From the NCBI RefSeq assembly GCF_018760365.1, contig NZ_JAHIAB010000001.1:203813-267812 (forward strand): DNA of 64,000 bases, written 5' to 3'. Position numbers and translations under genes: made by a program. The notes below the pieces were generated by a model, which had not been told where the DNA came from, did no database searches, and saw only the letters and a program-made list of their open reading frames with translations. Positions 18,192 through 27,024 of this stretch are shown here, piece by piece (position 1 is the first letter of the stretch; every line of letters begins with the position of its first letter). This DNA is from Pseudooceanicola endophyticus (GTDB lineage Bacteria; Pseudomonadota; Alphaproteobacteria; Rhodobacterales; Rhodobacteraceae).

Positions 18192-19039
18192 CGAAAGACA
18201 AGGAAAAGAAGAAGGCGCCTCTGGGGAAGATCATCGTGATCACCTCCGGCAAGGGCGGGGTCGGCAAGACGACCTCGGCCGCGGCGATCTCGGCCGGGCT
18301 GGCACGGCTGGGCCACAAGACCGTGGTCATCGACTTCGATGTGGGCCTGCGCAACCTCGACATGATCATGGGCTGCGAACGCCGCGTGGTCTTCGACTTC
18401 ATCAACGTCATCCAGGGCGATGCACGTCTGAAGCAGGCGCTGATCAAGGACAAGCGCGAAGAGAACCTCTACATCCTGCCGACCTCGCAGACCCGCGACA
18501 AGGATGCGCTGACCGAGGAAGGCGTCGAGAAGGTCCTCGGCGAACTGCGTGAAGAGTTCGACTACATCATCTGCGACAGCCCCGCCGGCATCGAGCGCGG
18601 CGCCCAGATGGCGATGTATTTCGCCGACGAGGCCGTCGTGGTGACCAACCCCGAGGTGTCCTCGGTGCGCGACAGCGACCGGATGCTGGGCCTACTGTCC
18701 TCGCGCACCAAGCGCGCCGAGGGCGAGAAGGAGGCCGTCAAGGCGCAGGTCCTGCTGACCCGCCACGACCAGGGCCGCATCGACAAGGGCGAGATGATGA
18801 CCGTCGAGGACGTGCTGGAGATCCTGGCCGTGCCGCTGCTGGGCATCATCCCGGAAAGCCAGGCGGTGCTGCGCGCCTCCAACGTGGGCTCTCCGATCAC
18901 GCTGCTGGAAGACCATTCCGCCGCCAAGGCCGCCTATGAGGATGCCGTGGCGCGCCTGACCGGCAAGAAGGTCGACATGCGCGTCGAGGCAGAGCGTCGT
19001 CCCGGGTTCTTCAGCCGACTGTTCGGGCGCACGGCATGA
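18188..19039 (+). CDS. minD: Septum site-determining ATPase MinD
   Basis: Membrane-associated ATPase of 283 residues that recruits MinC and oscillates under MinE control. The deviant Walker A motif GKGGVGKTT is at residues 21-29. The switch regions follow: IDFDVGLRNLD, then CDSPAGIERGA. The C terminus ends with RPGFFSRLFGRTA, a basic amphipathic membrane-targeting helix. The ATG overlaps the minC stop and the stop overlaps the minE start, forming a tight minCDE operon. Confidence 0.96.
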   Translation: MTKDKEKKKAPLGKIIVITSGKGGVGKTTSAAAISAGLARLGHKTVVIDFDVGLRNLDMIMGCERRVVFDFINVIQGDARLKQALIKDKREENLYILPTSQTRDKDALTEEGVEKVLGELREEFDYIICDSPAGIERGAQMAMYFADEAVVVTNPEVSSVRDSDRMLGLLSSRTKRAEGEKEAVKAQVLLTRHDQGRIDKGEMMTVEDVLEILAVPLLGIIPESQAVLRASNVGSPITLLEDHSAAKAAYEDAVARLTGKKVDMRVEAERRPGFFSRLFGRTA

Positions 19040-19320
19040 GTCTATTCGGATTCAGCTTCAAGCCCCGCAAGAAAGGTTCGGCCGAAACCGCCAAGGACCG
19101 TCTTCAGATCCTGCTGGCGCACGAACGCTCCAGCGGCAGCGGCACGCCGGACTACCTGCCCCAGCTTCAGCGCGACATCATCGAGGTCGTGAAGAAGTAC
19201 ATCCAGGTCGAGCAGGACGATGTCGAGATCCGGATGGAACGCGGCAACGAGCTGTCGAGCCTCGAGATCAACATCGAAGTGCCCAGCGGCAAGCCGAAGG
19301 AAGAAGCTGCGAAGGCCTGA
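19036..19320 (+). CDS. minE: Cell division topological specificity factor MinE
   Basis: Small partner (94 residues) that stimulates MinD ATPase and creates pole-to-pole oscillation. The N terminus begins MSLFGFSFKPRKK (membrane-binding and anti-MinCD segment), followed by KDRLQILLAHERS and LQRDIIEVVKKYI, the conserved MinE helix. Its start overlaps the minD stop by four bases. Its stop codon sits in the loop of a perfect hairpin (19309-19330). Confidence 0.95.
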   Translation: MSLFGFSFKPRKKGSAETAKDRLQILLAHERSSGSGTPDYLPQLQRDIIEVVKKYIQVEQDDVEIRMERGNELSSLEINIEVPSGKPKEEAAKA

Positions 19321-19330
19321 GGGCCTTCGC
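19309..19330 (+). terminator. Hairpin spanning the minE stop codon
   Basis: GCGAAGGCC (19309-19317) pairs perfectly with GGCCTTCGC (19322-19330) around the loop TGAG that includes the minE stop. There is no U-run after it, so it is either a weak terminator or a message-stabilising structure. Confidence 0.4.
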
Positions 19331-19544
19331 CGATTGATCCGCAGGTGCGGCGCGTGATATGTCTTCGGACAGCATCTCGCGCCGTGCTCTGCCGGTGCGG
19401 CTGACCCCTCCGCACCCGCGCGCAGACCGCGCGCGCCGGATCGCCCAAGACGGCCCCAAGGCCGCCGCGATCCCGGGCGGACCCAGCCCCGGTGCCGTCG
19501 GAGCCGCTCCGGCCAGACAGAGCCGCCGGTGACGGGGACGCGCC

Positions 19545-20525
19545 ATGGGTAGAGACAGACGCAAGCTGGATGACGAGGCCGGACGCCTGGCCGCGCTGAG
19601 GCGCACCGCCATCCTGGACACGCCGCCCGAGGCGCCCTTCGACCGGATCACCGCGCTGGTGTGCACCGTGCTGGGCGTGCCGATGGCCCATGTCAGCCTG
19701 GTCGACCGCGACCGGGTCTGGCTGAAATCTGCGGTCGGGCTGAAGATCCGTGGCGTGCCGCGCGACCGGTCCTTCTGCACCCTGACGATCCAGACCTTCG
19801 AACCGATGATGATCCCGGACGCGACCCAGGACGCCCGCGTCCGCGACCTGGAGGCCGTGACCGGAGAGATCGGCATCCGCAGCTACCTCGGGATTCCCCT
19901 TGAAAGCCCCGACGGCTACGTGCTGGGCTCGCTCTGCGCGCTCGACACCCGCCCGCGCAGCTTCACCGAGGCCGAGATCGCCACCCTCAAGGGCTTTGCC
20001 CGGCTGGTGATGAGCGAACTCGAACTGCGCCAGATCGCCCACAGCGATGCGCTGACCGGGGCGATGACCCGGCGCGGCTGGATGGAGGCCGCCGAACGCG
20101 AAATCGCCGAGAGCCGGCGCGACGGGATGCCGGCGGCGCTGCTGCTGATGGACATCGACCATTTCAAGCGGATCAACGACACCCATGGCCATGCCTCGGG
20201 CGACCTGGTGCTGCGCGAGGTCGCCCAGACCTGCTTTGCCGAGCTGCGCGAGGCCGACCTGCTGGCCCGCATCGGCGGCGAGGAATTCGCCGCCCTGCTG
20301 CCGCTGACCGACACCGAGGGCGCCCTGGCGCTGGCCGAACGGCTGCGCGCCGCGATCTCGGGCCGGCTGCTCAGGGTCGAGGGCGGGATGCTGCATGTCA
20401 CCGCCAGTTTCGGGGTCGCCGGGCTGACCCCGGGGATCACCGGCATCGAAGACTGGCTGAGTGCGGCGGATGCCCTGCTCTACCGGGCCAAGATGGACGG
20501 GCGCAACCTCTGCCGGGTGGCCTGA
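19545..20525 (+). CDS. GAF-GGDEF diguanylate cyclase
   Basis: Predicted to make cyclic di-GMP from two GTP. The 326-residue cytosolic protein has an N-terminal GAF sensor domain (about residues 20-160; DTPPEAPFDRITALVC, VSLVDRDRVWLKS) and a C-terminal GGDEF domain (about 165-325). The catalytic motif is GGEEF, and an inhibitory RxxD site (READ) stands five residues before it, so product inhibition is likely. DIDHFKRINDTHGH supplies the GTP/Mg part. It stands alone after minE; no phosphodiesterase or receptor is adjacent. Confidence 0.92.
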   Translation: MGRDRRKLDDEAGRLAALRRTAILDTPPEAPFDRITALVCTVLGVPMAHVSLVDRDRVWLKSAVGLKIRGVPRDRSFCTLTIQTFEPMMIPDATQDARVRDLEAVTGEIGIRSYLGIPLESPDGYVLGSLCALDTRPRSFTEAEIATLKGFARLVMSELELRQIAHSDALTGAMTRRGWMEAAEREIAESRRDGMPAALLLMDIDHFKRINDTHGHASGDLVLREVAQTCFAELREADLLARIGGEEFAALLPLTDTEGALALAERLRAAISGRLLRVEGGMLHVTASFGVAGLTPGITGIEDWLSAADALLYRAKMDGRNLCRVA

Positions 20526-20540
20526 GCCCGCGCCCGGGGC

Positions 20541-21569
20541 TCAGCAGTTCTCGCCGATCAGCACGTCGAAGGGCAGCACCTTCTGCACCGGCATCGGGCT
20601 GTCGCCCTCGTCCAGCAGCGCCACCAGCGCCCGCACCGTCTCGCGCGCGATACGTTCGGCGGGATGGGCCAGGATCATGTCGATCTCGCCGCCGATCAGC
20701 AGGCCCCGGGTCTCCTCGGTCAGCTCGTTGCCGATCAGCACCGTGGGCCCGCTGCGCGCCCGCAGCGCCCGCGCCGCCCCGGCCAGCCCGCCCCCGGTCA
20801 GGAACAGCGCCGACAGGTCCGGATGGTCGCGCAGCAGCGCCGTGACCACCTGTTCGGCGCGGGCATCGCTTTCTTGGGTCGGCGGCGCCTCGACGATGGT
20901 GAAATGCGGCACCGACAGCTCGCTCATGAAGGCGCGGAAGGCGGCGGCCATGGACTGCTGGCAGACGTAGCGCGCGCTGCCCGGCACCAGGGCGACCTTG
21001 CCGCCCTTCGGGCAGAGCCCGCGGGCGAACCATCCGGCCGAGCGCCCCAGCTGCCAGTCGTTCGACCCGATGAAGCCGCGCCGCCGCGCCGAGGAGATGT
21101 CGGAAAGCATCGCCAGCACCGGCACGCCGCGCGCCGCCAGTTCCTCGATCGCCATGTTCACCTTGGGATGGTCGATGCAGACCGCCGCGATGGCATCGCA
21201 TTTTTCGCCAAGCGCCAGCAGCGCCTCGGCGGTGCGGGCCGGATCCAGATCGGCGACATGGGAAAACACGGCCCGGCCCTGGATGCCGGTCTGGGAGGCG
21301 ACGTCGCGGGTGATCTGATGCGCCAGGGCCTGATAGAACTGCCGCGCCCGGTCGTTCAGCAGGAAGCCCAGGGTGCGCACCGGAACCGCAGTGTCGCGCC
21401 GGCTGCGAATCGATCCGACGGCGTGGAAGCCGATCCGCTCGGCGGTGGCCAGAACATGACTGACCGTGGCGGGCTTCACCCGGCCCCGACCACTGAGGAT
21501 CCGGTCGATCGTGGACACGCTGACATGGGCTTCGCGGGCCAGGTCCGCAATGGTGATGCGTGCGCTCAA
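20541..21569 (-). CDS. LacI-family transcriptional regulator
   Basis: Sugar-type repressor of about 342 residues with an N-terminal LacI helix-turn-helix (ITIADLAREAHVSVSTIDRI, then KPATVSHVLATAERIGF) and a periplasmic-binding-protein-like effector domain (from GFLLNDRARQFYQALA). The chosen start is TTG at 21569, one triplet after an AAGGAAGTGA ribosome-binding site and directly before SARITIADL, where LacI proteins begin. An in-frame ATG at 21710 would add 47 residues unlike any LacI protein. It is divergent from the FAD-dehydrogenase operon, which it probably represses via the palindrome at 21964-21979. Confidence 0.85.
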   Translation of the reverse strand: MSARITIADLAREAHVSVSTIDRILSGRGRVKPATVSHVLATAERIGFHAVGSIRSRRDTAVPVRTLGFLLNDRARQFYQALAHQITRDVASQTGIQGRAVFSHVADLDPARTAEALLALGEKCDAIAAVCIDHPKVNMAIEELAARGVPVLAMLSDISSARRRGFIGSNDWQLGRSAGWFARGLCPKGGKVALVPGSARYVCQQSMAAAFRAFMSELSVPHFTIVEAPPTQESDARAEQVVTALLRDHPDLSALFLTGGGLAGAARALRARSGPTVLIGNELTEETRGLLIGGEIDMILAHPAERIARETVRALVALLDEGDSPMPVQKVLPFDVLIGENC

Positions 21570-22044
21570 ACTGTCACTTCCTTCGCTGACGTGCGTCCTG
21601 CCCCCTCCTTCCCAGAGCGTAGCTAGTAGCAAACCGCCACGCACAAGCAACAGCTTAAACGTGTGGGATACCGCAAGAGGCACGTCAATGTGATGGGGGA
21701 AATCCCTCATTTCCCCTCACCTTGACGGAAAGGTTCGGACGGCGCGGCGGCATCCTTCGTGACGACTTGTGGGCGGACCTGCGACAACATACCGCCGTAT
21801 ACTGTTCCAGCAGACGCCAGACGTTATCCTCCAACTGTCTCCGGCGCCGCAGGATGTAACCGCCCTTCGAGCCCGGCATCCGGCCCGAAAGGGTCCCTCC
21901 CCCGGATGTCAGGGTCGCTTATGCGGCCATTTCGTGAGATAAACGCGCTACGCCCCTGTTTCGGCAAGGGCGCCCTTGCGGCGATTTGCCACAGGGTCGC
22001 TTTCTAGCCAACCGCGGGCGCGGCGTAGTTAAAGAGGTGTCCCG
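21570..22044. other. Divergent control region, LacI gene / dehydrogenase operon
   Basis: This 475-base region has no supported gene. It contains the 16-base palindrome at 21964-21979, and CAGGGTCGCTT twice (21910-21920 and 21992-22002, 82 bases apart) flanking that palindrome. A GAGGTG site precedes the ATG at 22045. No promoter boxes were clear. Confidence 0.55.
21964..21979. promoter_or_regulatory. Perfect 16-bp palindrome with central CG (candidate LacI operator)
   Basis: GCAAGGGCGCCCTTGC reads identically on both strands and has CG at its exact centre, the hallmark of LacI-family operators. It lies 65 bases before the first dehydrogenase gene. Confidence 0.5.
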
Positions 22045-22776
22045 ATGAACCGAAGAGAAGCCCTGTTCTCGCTCGGCTCCATGGCTGCAGCAGGGGGCCT
22101 TGCCTCCAGCGCCAAGGCTGCCGAGTTGCACGGCGTTCCCGCACAGACCGCCCTGTCTGCCGACAACATGCCCACCCCGGCCCGCCGCGGCGGCGCCTTC
22201 CAGGTGCTGACCGACGATACGGACCGTGCCACCGTGAAGGCCGTGTTCGACCGTCTGATCCCCTCCGACGAGCTGGGCCCCTCGGCCAGCGAAGCCGGTT
22301 GCCTGGAGTTCCTGGACGATCAGCTGGCCGGCGACTACGGCTCCGGCAAGGCGCTGTACCTGGAAGGGCCGCTGCGCCCGGAGAACGAGGAAGCCATCAT
22401 GGGCTCTCCGCAGTTCCTCAGCACCCCGCGCGAGCGTTACAACACCGGTCTGAAGGCGCTGGAAGCCTATGCGCAGAAGACCGACGGCGCCGCCTTCAGC
22501 GCGCTGTCGCCCGACCGCATCGACGCCATCCTGACCGACCTCGAGGCCGGCAAGCTCGATCTGGGCAAGGACGTCAACGGCCAGGCCTTCTTCGAGCTGA
22601 TGCTGCAGAACGTGCGCGAAGGCTACCTTGCCGACCCGATGTACGGCGGCAACAAGGACATGGCCGGCTGGAAGATGATCGGCTTCCCGGGTGCGCGGTA
22701 TGACTACCGCCCCTACGTGGATCGCCACGACCAGGATCTGAGCCTGACCCCGGTCAGCATCATCCCCAGCAACTGA
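22045..22776 (+). CDS. Gluconate 2-dehydrogenase subunit 3 family protein (TAT-exported small subunit)
   Basis: Small subunit of a membrane-linked FAD dehydrogenase, 243 residues. It starts MNRREALFSLGSMAAAGG, a twin-arginine export signal (variant RRE), with likely cleavage after the first alanine-rich stretch (near AKA-AEL). The mature part has TVKAVFDRLIPSDELGPSASEAGC and the conserved VREGYLADPMYGGNKDMAGWKMIGFPG segment (given here in parts: GYLADPMYGGN, WKMIGFPG) of gluconate_2-dh3. In this family the small subunit is folded and exported together with the flavoprotein, which has no signal of its own. Followed by the large subunit after 17 bases. Confidence 0.9.
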   Translation: MNRREALFSLGSMAAAGGLASSAKAAELHGVPAQTALSADNMPTPARRGGAFQVLTDDTDRATVKAVFDRLIPSDELGPSASEAGCLEFLDDQLAGDYGSGKALYLEGPLRPENEEAIMGSPQFLSTPRERYNTGLKALEAYAQKTDGAAFSALSPDRIDAILTDLEAGKLDLGKDVNGQAFFELMLQNVREGYLADPMYGGNKDMAGWKMIGFPGARYDYRPYVDRHDQDLSLTPVSIIPSN

Positions 22777-22793
22777 CGGCCAGGAGAATAACT

Positions 22794-24569
22794 ATGGAAA
22801 CCAGACCCAAGGCCGATGTGGTCATCTGCGGGTTCGGCTGGGCCGGCTCGACGATGGCCGAAGAGCTGACCCGGGCGGGCCTCAACGTTGTCGCCATCGA
22901 GCGCGGCAAGTGGCGCGACACCTCGACCGACTTCCCCCCCGCCGTCGACCCCGACGAGCTGAAGTGGCACACCCGCCGCAACATGCTTCAGCCGATGAGC
23001 GTGGAAACCACCACCTTCCGCAACAACACCGGTCAGACCGCGGCCCCCGTGCGCAACTGGTCGGCGTACCAGTTCGGCTGGGATGTCGGCGGCGCCGGCA
23101 CCCACTGGGCCGGCATGTCCTGGCGCTTCACCCCCTGGGACTTCCAGGTGGCGACGCAGACCAAGGAACGCTACGGCGCCGGTCGCCTGAACGAGCTGGA
23201 CCTGGACTTTGTCCAGGACTGGGGCGTCACCTATGACGAGATGGAAACCTACTACGACCGCTTCGAGCGGATCGCGGGCACCTCGGGCAAGGCAGGCAAC
23301 CTCAACGGCCAGAAGATCAAGGGCGGCAACGTCTTCGAGGGCGCGCGCAAGCGCGAATACCCGACGCCGCCGCTGAAGGATACCTACTGGATGTCCAAGT
23401 ACCGCAAGACGGTCGAGGACATGGGCTACCACCCCTTCACCATCCCGGCGGGCAACCTGTCGCAAAGCTACGTCAACACCCTTGGCGTCACCATGGGTCC
23501 CTGCACCTACTGCGGCTTCTGCGACTTCCACGGCTGCGGCAACTTCTCCAAGTCCTCGCCCCAGGCCTGCATCCTGCCGGCGCTGATGCGTCGCAAGAAC
23601 TTCACCCTGCTGACCGAGACCGAGGTCCTGCACGGCGTGAAGTCCGAGGATGGCAAGACCCTGACCGGCGTGAACTGCATCACCGCCGACGGCACCGAGG
23701 TCTTCCAGCCCGCCGACGTGGTCTGCTTCACCGCCTACCAGATGGACAACGTCCGTCTGATGCTGCTGTCGAAAGTGGGCACGCCCTACGATCCCTCGAC
23801 TGGCGAAGGCACCATCGGGCGCAACTACAACTACCAGACCTGCGCCTCGATGACCGGCTTCTTCGATGACAGCCACATGAACCCGTTCATCGGTGCGGGT
23901 GCGCTTGGCGTGCAGATCGACGACTTCAACGGCGACAACTTCGACCACGCCGGTCTCGACTTCATCGGCGGCGGCGGCATCATGGGCTATTCGACGGACG
24001 GGCGTCCGATCGCGCACATGAACAGCCTGCGCGGCGGTGCCAAGCGTTGGGGCTCCGAGTGGAAGAAGGCCTATGCGCGCGATTACTCGACCGCGGGCAA
24101 CATCTTCGTCCAGGGTACCTCCATGCCGACCCGCGGCAACTACCTGTCGCTCGACCCGAACTACAAGGACCGCCACGGCCAGCCGCTGCTGCGCGTCACC
24201 TTCGACTGGGCCGAGAACGACAAGAAGATGACCAACTGGGTCACCGACAAGGCCAAGGAAATCATGGTCAATGCCGGCGGCAAGGACATCAACCTGGAGC
24301 GCCAGACCGACCAGAGCTGGAACCCCTACAGCCAGGACAGCTCGCACACCATCGGCGGTGCCGTCATCGGTGCGGATCCGACCCGTTCGGCGCTGAACCC
24401 CTATCTGCAAAGCTGGGACTGCCCCAACCTGTTCGTCGTCGGCGCCTCTGCCTTCCCGAACAACGGCGGCTACAACCCGACCGTCACCGTCGGTGCCCTG
24501 GCCATTCGCGCGGCCGAGGCAATCCATACCGAGTACATGAAGAACCCCGGCGCGCTGGTGAAGGCATAA
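22794..24569 (+). CDS. GMC-family FAD dehydrogenase, large catalytic subunit
   Basis: Catalytic flavoprotein of 591 residues, related to gluconate 2-dehydrogenase, sorbitol/fructose dehydrogenase and FAD glucose dehydrogenase. The FAD motif CGFGWAGSTMAEEL is near residue 12-25. C237, C240, C243 and C248 in GPCTYCGFCDFHGCG resemble the cluster that holds a [3Fe-4S] centre in FAD glucose dehydrogenase. The C-terminal GMC region has SSHTIGGAVIG and NNGGYNPTVTVGA (active-site His/Asn region). It lacks a signal peptide and is presumably carried out by the TAT subunit upstream. Electrons would pass to the triheme cytochrome encoded 3 bases later. The sugar or sugar acid oxidised cannot be settled from sequence. 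Confidence 0.9.
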   Translation: METRPKADVVICGFGWAGSTMAEELTRAGLNVVAIERGKWRDTSTDFPPAVDPDELKWHTRRNMLQPMSVETTTFRNNTGQTAAPVRNWSAYQFGWDVGGAGTHWAGMSWRFTPWDFQVATQTKERYGAGRLNELDLDFVQDWGVTYDEMETYYDRFERIAGTSGKAGNLNGQKIKGGNVFEGARKREYPTPPLKDTYWMSKYRKTVEDMGYHPFTIPAGNLSQSYVNTLGVTMGPCTYCGFCDFHGCGNFSKSSPQACILPALMRRKNFTLLTETEVLHGVKSEDGKTLTGVNCITADGTEVFQPADVVCFTAYQMDNVRLMLLSKVGTPYDPSTGEGTIGRNYNYQTCASMTGFFDDSHMNPFIGAGALGVQIDDFNGDNFDHAGLDFIGGGGIMGYSTDGRPIAHMNSLRGGAKRWGSEWKKAYARDYSTAGNIFVQGTSMPTRGNYLSLDPNYKDRHGQPLLRVTFDWAENDKKMTNWVTDKAKEIMVNAGGKDINLERQTDQSWNPYSQDSSHTIGGAVIGADPTRSALNPYLQSWDCPNLFVVGASAFPNNGGYNPTVTVGALAIRAAEAIHTEYMKNPGALVKA

Positions 24570-24572
24570 CCC

Positions 24573-25883
24573 ATGGCAAAGTGGATCAAGATCGCGGGCG
24601 GCGTCGTCGTCCTGGCAGCCATCGGTGCCGGCGGCTGGGCCTACAGCGCGCTGAACACCTCGCGCTCCTCGGTGGCAGATGATTCCGTCACCCTGGCCAA
24701 GTTCACCAGCTCTGACGCAGAGGCCATCAAGCGTGGCGAATACGTCATGCGCATGGGCGACTGCGCGGCCTGCCACACCCGCGAGGACGGCGATTTCGCC
24801 GGTGGCTACGAGATCGCGACGCCCTTCGGCACGCTGGTCTCCTCCAACATCACGCCCGATACCGACACCGGTATCGGCAACATGACCGAGAAGGACTTCT
24901 TCAACGCGGTCCGTCAGGGCATCGGTTCGCACGGCATGCTGTACCCGGCCATGCCCTACACCGCCTATGCCAAGTTCACCGACCAGGACATGCATGACCT
25001 CTGGGCCTACATGTCCACCGTCAAGCCGGTTAAGCACGACGTGGACGAGAACGGCGGCATGAGCTTCCCGTTCAACATCCGCCTCGCCATGGCGGGCTGG
25101 GACATGCTGTTCTTCAAGAACGAGGGCTTCACCCCCGATTCTTCGCAGTCCGAAGCCTGGAACCGCGGCAAGTACATCGTCGACGGCGGCGGCCACTGCT
25201 CGGCCTGCCACAGCCCGCGCAACTTCCTGAGCGCCGAGAAGGAAAGCGCCTACCTGCAGGGCGGTTCGCTCGGTGACTGGTACGCGCCCGACCTGACCTC
25301 GAACCCGCATGTCGGCCTGGGCAACACCTCGGCCGAGGACATCGCATCCTACCTGACGACCGGCAGCGACGGCGTGGCCGTGGCCGCAGGCCCGATGGCC
25401 GAGGCGGTGGAGCATTCGCTCCAGTACCTGACCACGGATGACGCGATGGCGGTGGCGACCTACCTGAAGTCGATCCCCGCTTCGGCCACCAAGCCCGGCA
25501 CGGCCCCCAAGATGTCCGACAGCGAGACCGCGCGTCTTGCGGATGTCTACGAGGTCAACTGCTCGGCCTGCCACGGTCTGAACGGCGAAGGCATCTCCGG
25601 CATGGTGCCGGCGTTCGCGGGCAACCACGGCCTGCTGGGCGATGATGCGACCAACCTCGTTCATGCCATGCTGAAGGGCGCCCGCGCGGCCCACACGCAC
25701 ACGGCGCAGACGGCGGCGGGCATGCCCTCCTTCGCCTGGAAGATGGACGACAAGGACATCGCCGAGATCCTGACCTATGTCCGCAACAGCTGGGGCAACT
25801 CTGCCGCCCCGGTGTCGGCAGACCAGGTCGGCGCGATGCGTGCCGCGCTGGACGCCCGCGACCAGATCAAGGTTGCCGACTGA
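24573..25883 (+). CDS. Triheme membrane-anchored cytochrome c subunit
   Basis: Electron-transfer subunit of 436 residues. An N-terminal hydrophobic segment (residues 7-28) anchors or exports it. Three haem-binding motifs are visible: CAACH at 64-68, CSACH at 209-213 and CSACH at 330-334, each heading a cytochrome c domain, matching the three-haem subunits of gluconate, sorbitol and alcohol dehydrogenases that pass electrons to ubiquinone. It ends the operon and is followed by a strong terminator. Confidence 0.93.
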   Translation: MAKWIKIAGGVVVLAAIGAGGWAYSALNTSRSSVADDSVTLAKFTSSDAEAIKRGEYVMRMGDCAACHTREDGDFAGGYEIATPFGTLVSSNITPDTDTGIGNMTEKDFFNAVRQGIGSHGMLYPAMPYTAYAKFTDQDMHDLWAYMSTVKPVKHDVDENGGMSFPFNIRLAMAGWDMLFFKNEGFTPDSSQSEAWNRGKYIVDGGGHCSACHSPRNFLSAEKESAYLQGGSLGDWYAPDLTSNPHVGLGNTSAEDIASYLTTGSDGVAVAAGPMAEAVEHSLQYLTTDDAMAVATYLKSIPASATKPGTAPKMSDSETARLADVYEVNCSACHGLNGEGISGMVPAFAGNHGLLGDDATNLVHAMLKGARAAHTHTAQTAAGMPSFAWKMDDKDIAEILTYVRNSWGNSAAPVSADQVGAMRAALDARDQIKVAD

Positions 25884-25933
25884 GGCCACTGACCGGAGGG
25901 ACGCCCCGGCGCCCCTCTCCCGAAAGACCCCGA

Positions 25934-25966
25934 GATCGCGCCCTGTCCCGCAGGGCGCGATCTTTT
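25934..25966 (+). terminator. Rho-independent terminator after the dehydrogenase operon
   Basis: GATCGCGCCCTG (25934-25945) pairs perfectly with CAGGGCGCGATC (25951-25962) around a five-base loop, followed by TTTT. Confidence 0.85.
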
Positions 25967-26228
25967 CGTTTGCCCTGCCTTGCCCTGCCGGCCTCCGAAC
26001 CGGCCCGCTCCAGTGCCGAAACCGGTTGGATCGCAAGAGCCGCTCCACAGAATGCAACCGGGTTTTGGGAATATGATGCCCGCCGGCAACATTTTGTCAC
26101 AATGCGTTTCTTATCGGAGAATACTCTGGAGATTCCATTTTCTTTTTGCCACGCCCATCAGGTCGGAATTGCCAATCGGGGGAGCGGCATTTTTCGACCA
26201 AAGCGGGAACGAAGTATACGGGTAGAAA

Positions 26229-26708
26229 ATGAAAGAGTTATCTCTGAAATGTGCCGCCGTGCATTGGGACAGCACGGACCTGCGGCATTGCAATCCGGCC
26301 AATCATCCAGACGGTCTTCCGGCGCGCATCCGCTCCGGAGAGCGCGCGCCCTCCATGCGCAGCAGCGACCACCCCGAGGCCGCGCGTGGCAGCGCGTCCT
26401 GGCCGCGCGGGCTTGGCACGCCGTCGCGGCGCAGCGCGGGCGGACCGCGCCTGCCGACGTCGTCGCGCACCCTGATCGGCGCCAAGATCGCCGTTTCGAC
26501 GGACGGGGGCGGCCACCTGTTCGATTTCCAGCGCTGCCAGCTGATCGGCCCTTCCGGGGAGGCCACCGATCTGAAGGTCGCCTTCGCCTATGTGCGGGAA
26601 CTGAAGATGCGCCTGCAATATGTCTCCACGCCCGAGGCGATGATGGACCTTCTGCGCCGCCACGCCCGGGACCGGGACGTGATCCAGCCGCTCTATCTGG
26701 AAAGCTGA
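26229..26708 (+). CDS. Hypothetical protein, 159 residues
   Basis: Not recognised. The C-terminal half (from TLIGAKIAVSTDGGG to QPLYLES) has ordinary protein composition and good codon use, with LFDFQRCQLIGPSG and AFAYVRELKMRLQYV suggesting a small alpha/beta domain. The N-terminal 80 residues are rich in Ser, Arg, Gly and Pro and look disordered; a frame error or wrong start is possible. The ribosome-binding site before ATG 26229 is weak. The 170 bases upstream (26055-26225) are markedly AT-richer than the rest of the window and may be imported or a strong control region. No partner gene suggests a role. Confidence 0.45.
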   Translation: MKELSLKCAAVHWDSTDLRHCNPANHPDGLPARIRSGERAPSMRSSDHPEAARGSASWPRGLGTPSRRSAGGPRLPTSSRTLIGAKIAVSTDGGGHLFDFQRCQLIGPSGEATDLKVAFAYVRELKMRLQYVSTPEAMMDLLRRHARDRDVIQPLYLES

Positions 26709-27024
26709 TCCACCCCGGCGCCAAAGGCGGCGCCTTGCCATTGGAAATGCAGCCCCCCGGGCCCGGCCAATACGCAGGCCGGTCCGGGGAATGACGGGAT
26801 GCATTCCCGGCTCTTGCGATTGCATCAACCGGATGGCGCCGGCATGGCATCGGCATCGCCCGAATGGGCAATGCCGCCAACCCCATATGCGCCAGGCGAT
26901 GCCCCACCTCCGGCCCTGCCCCCGGCCCGAAACCGCGGACGGTTCTTCCCCCTATGGCTAACTGCCCGAAGCGACAGGTGCGCGGCCCGGTGCGAACTGG
27001 TAGAACAGCCTGGGAGGAGCTTGC
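26709..27024. other. Gene-free stretch before the GNAT gene
   Basis: This 316-base region contains a GC-rich imperfect hairpin at about 26755-26789 (CCCCGGGCCCGGCC against GGCCGGTCCGGGG) without a U-run. A GGGAGGAG ribosome-binding site precedes the next gene. No gene was recognised. Confidence 0.5.

Noticed and set aside
22713..26057. A 1114-codon minus-strand open frame opposite the FAD dehydrogenase genes
   Set aside because: Antisense shadow of the GMC and cytochrome genes, which carry FAD and haem motifs.
26755..26789. GC-rich hairpin as terminator of the unknown gene
   Set aside because: It lacks any U-run and pairs imperfectly, so I list it only as a structure in the gap.
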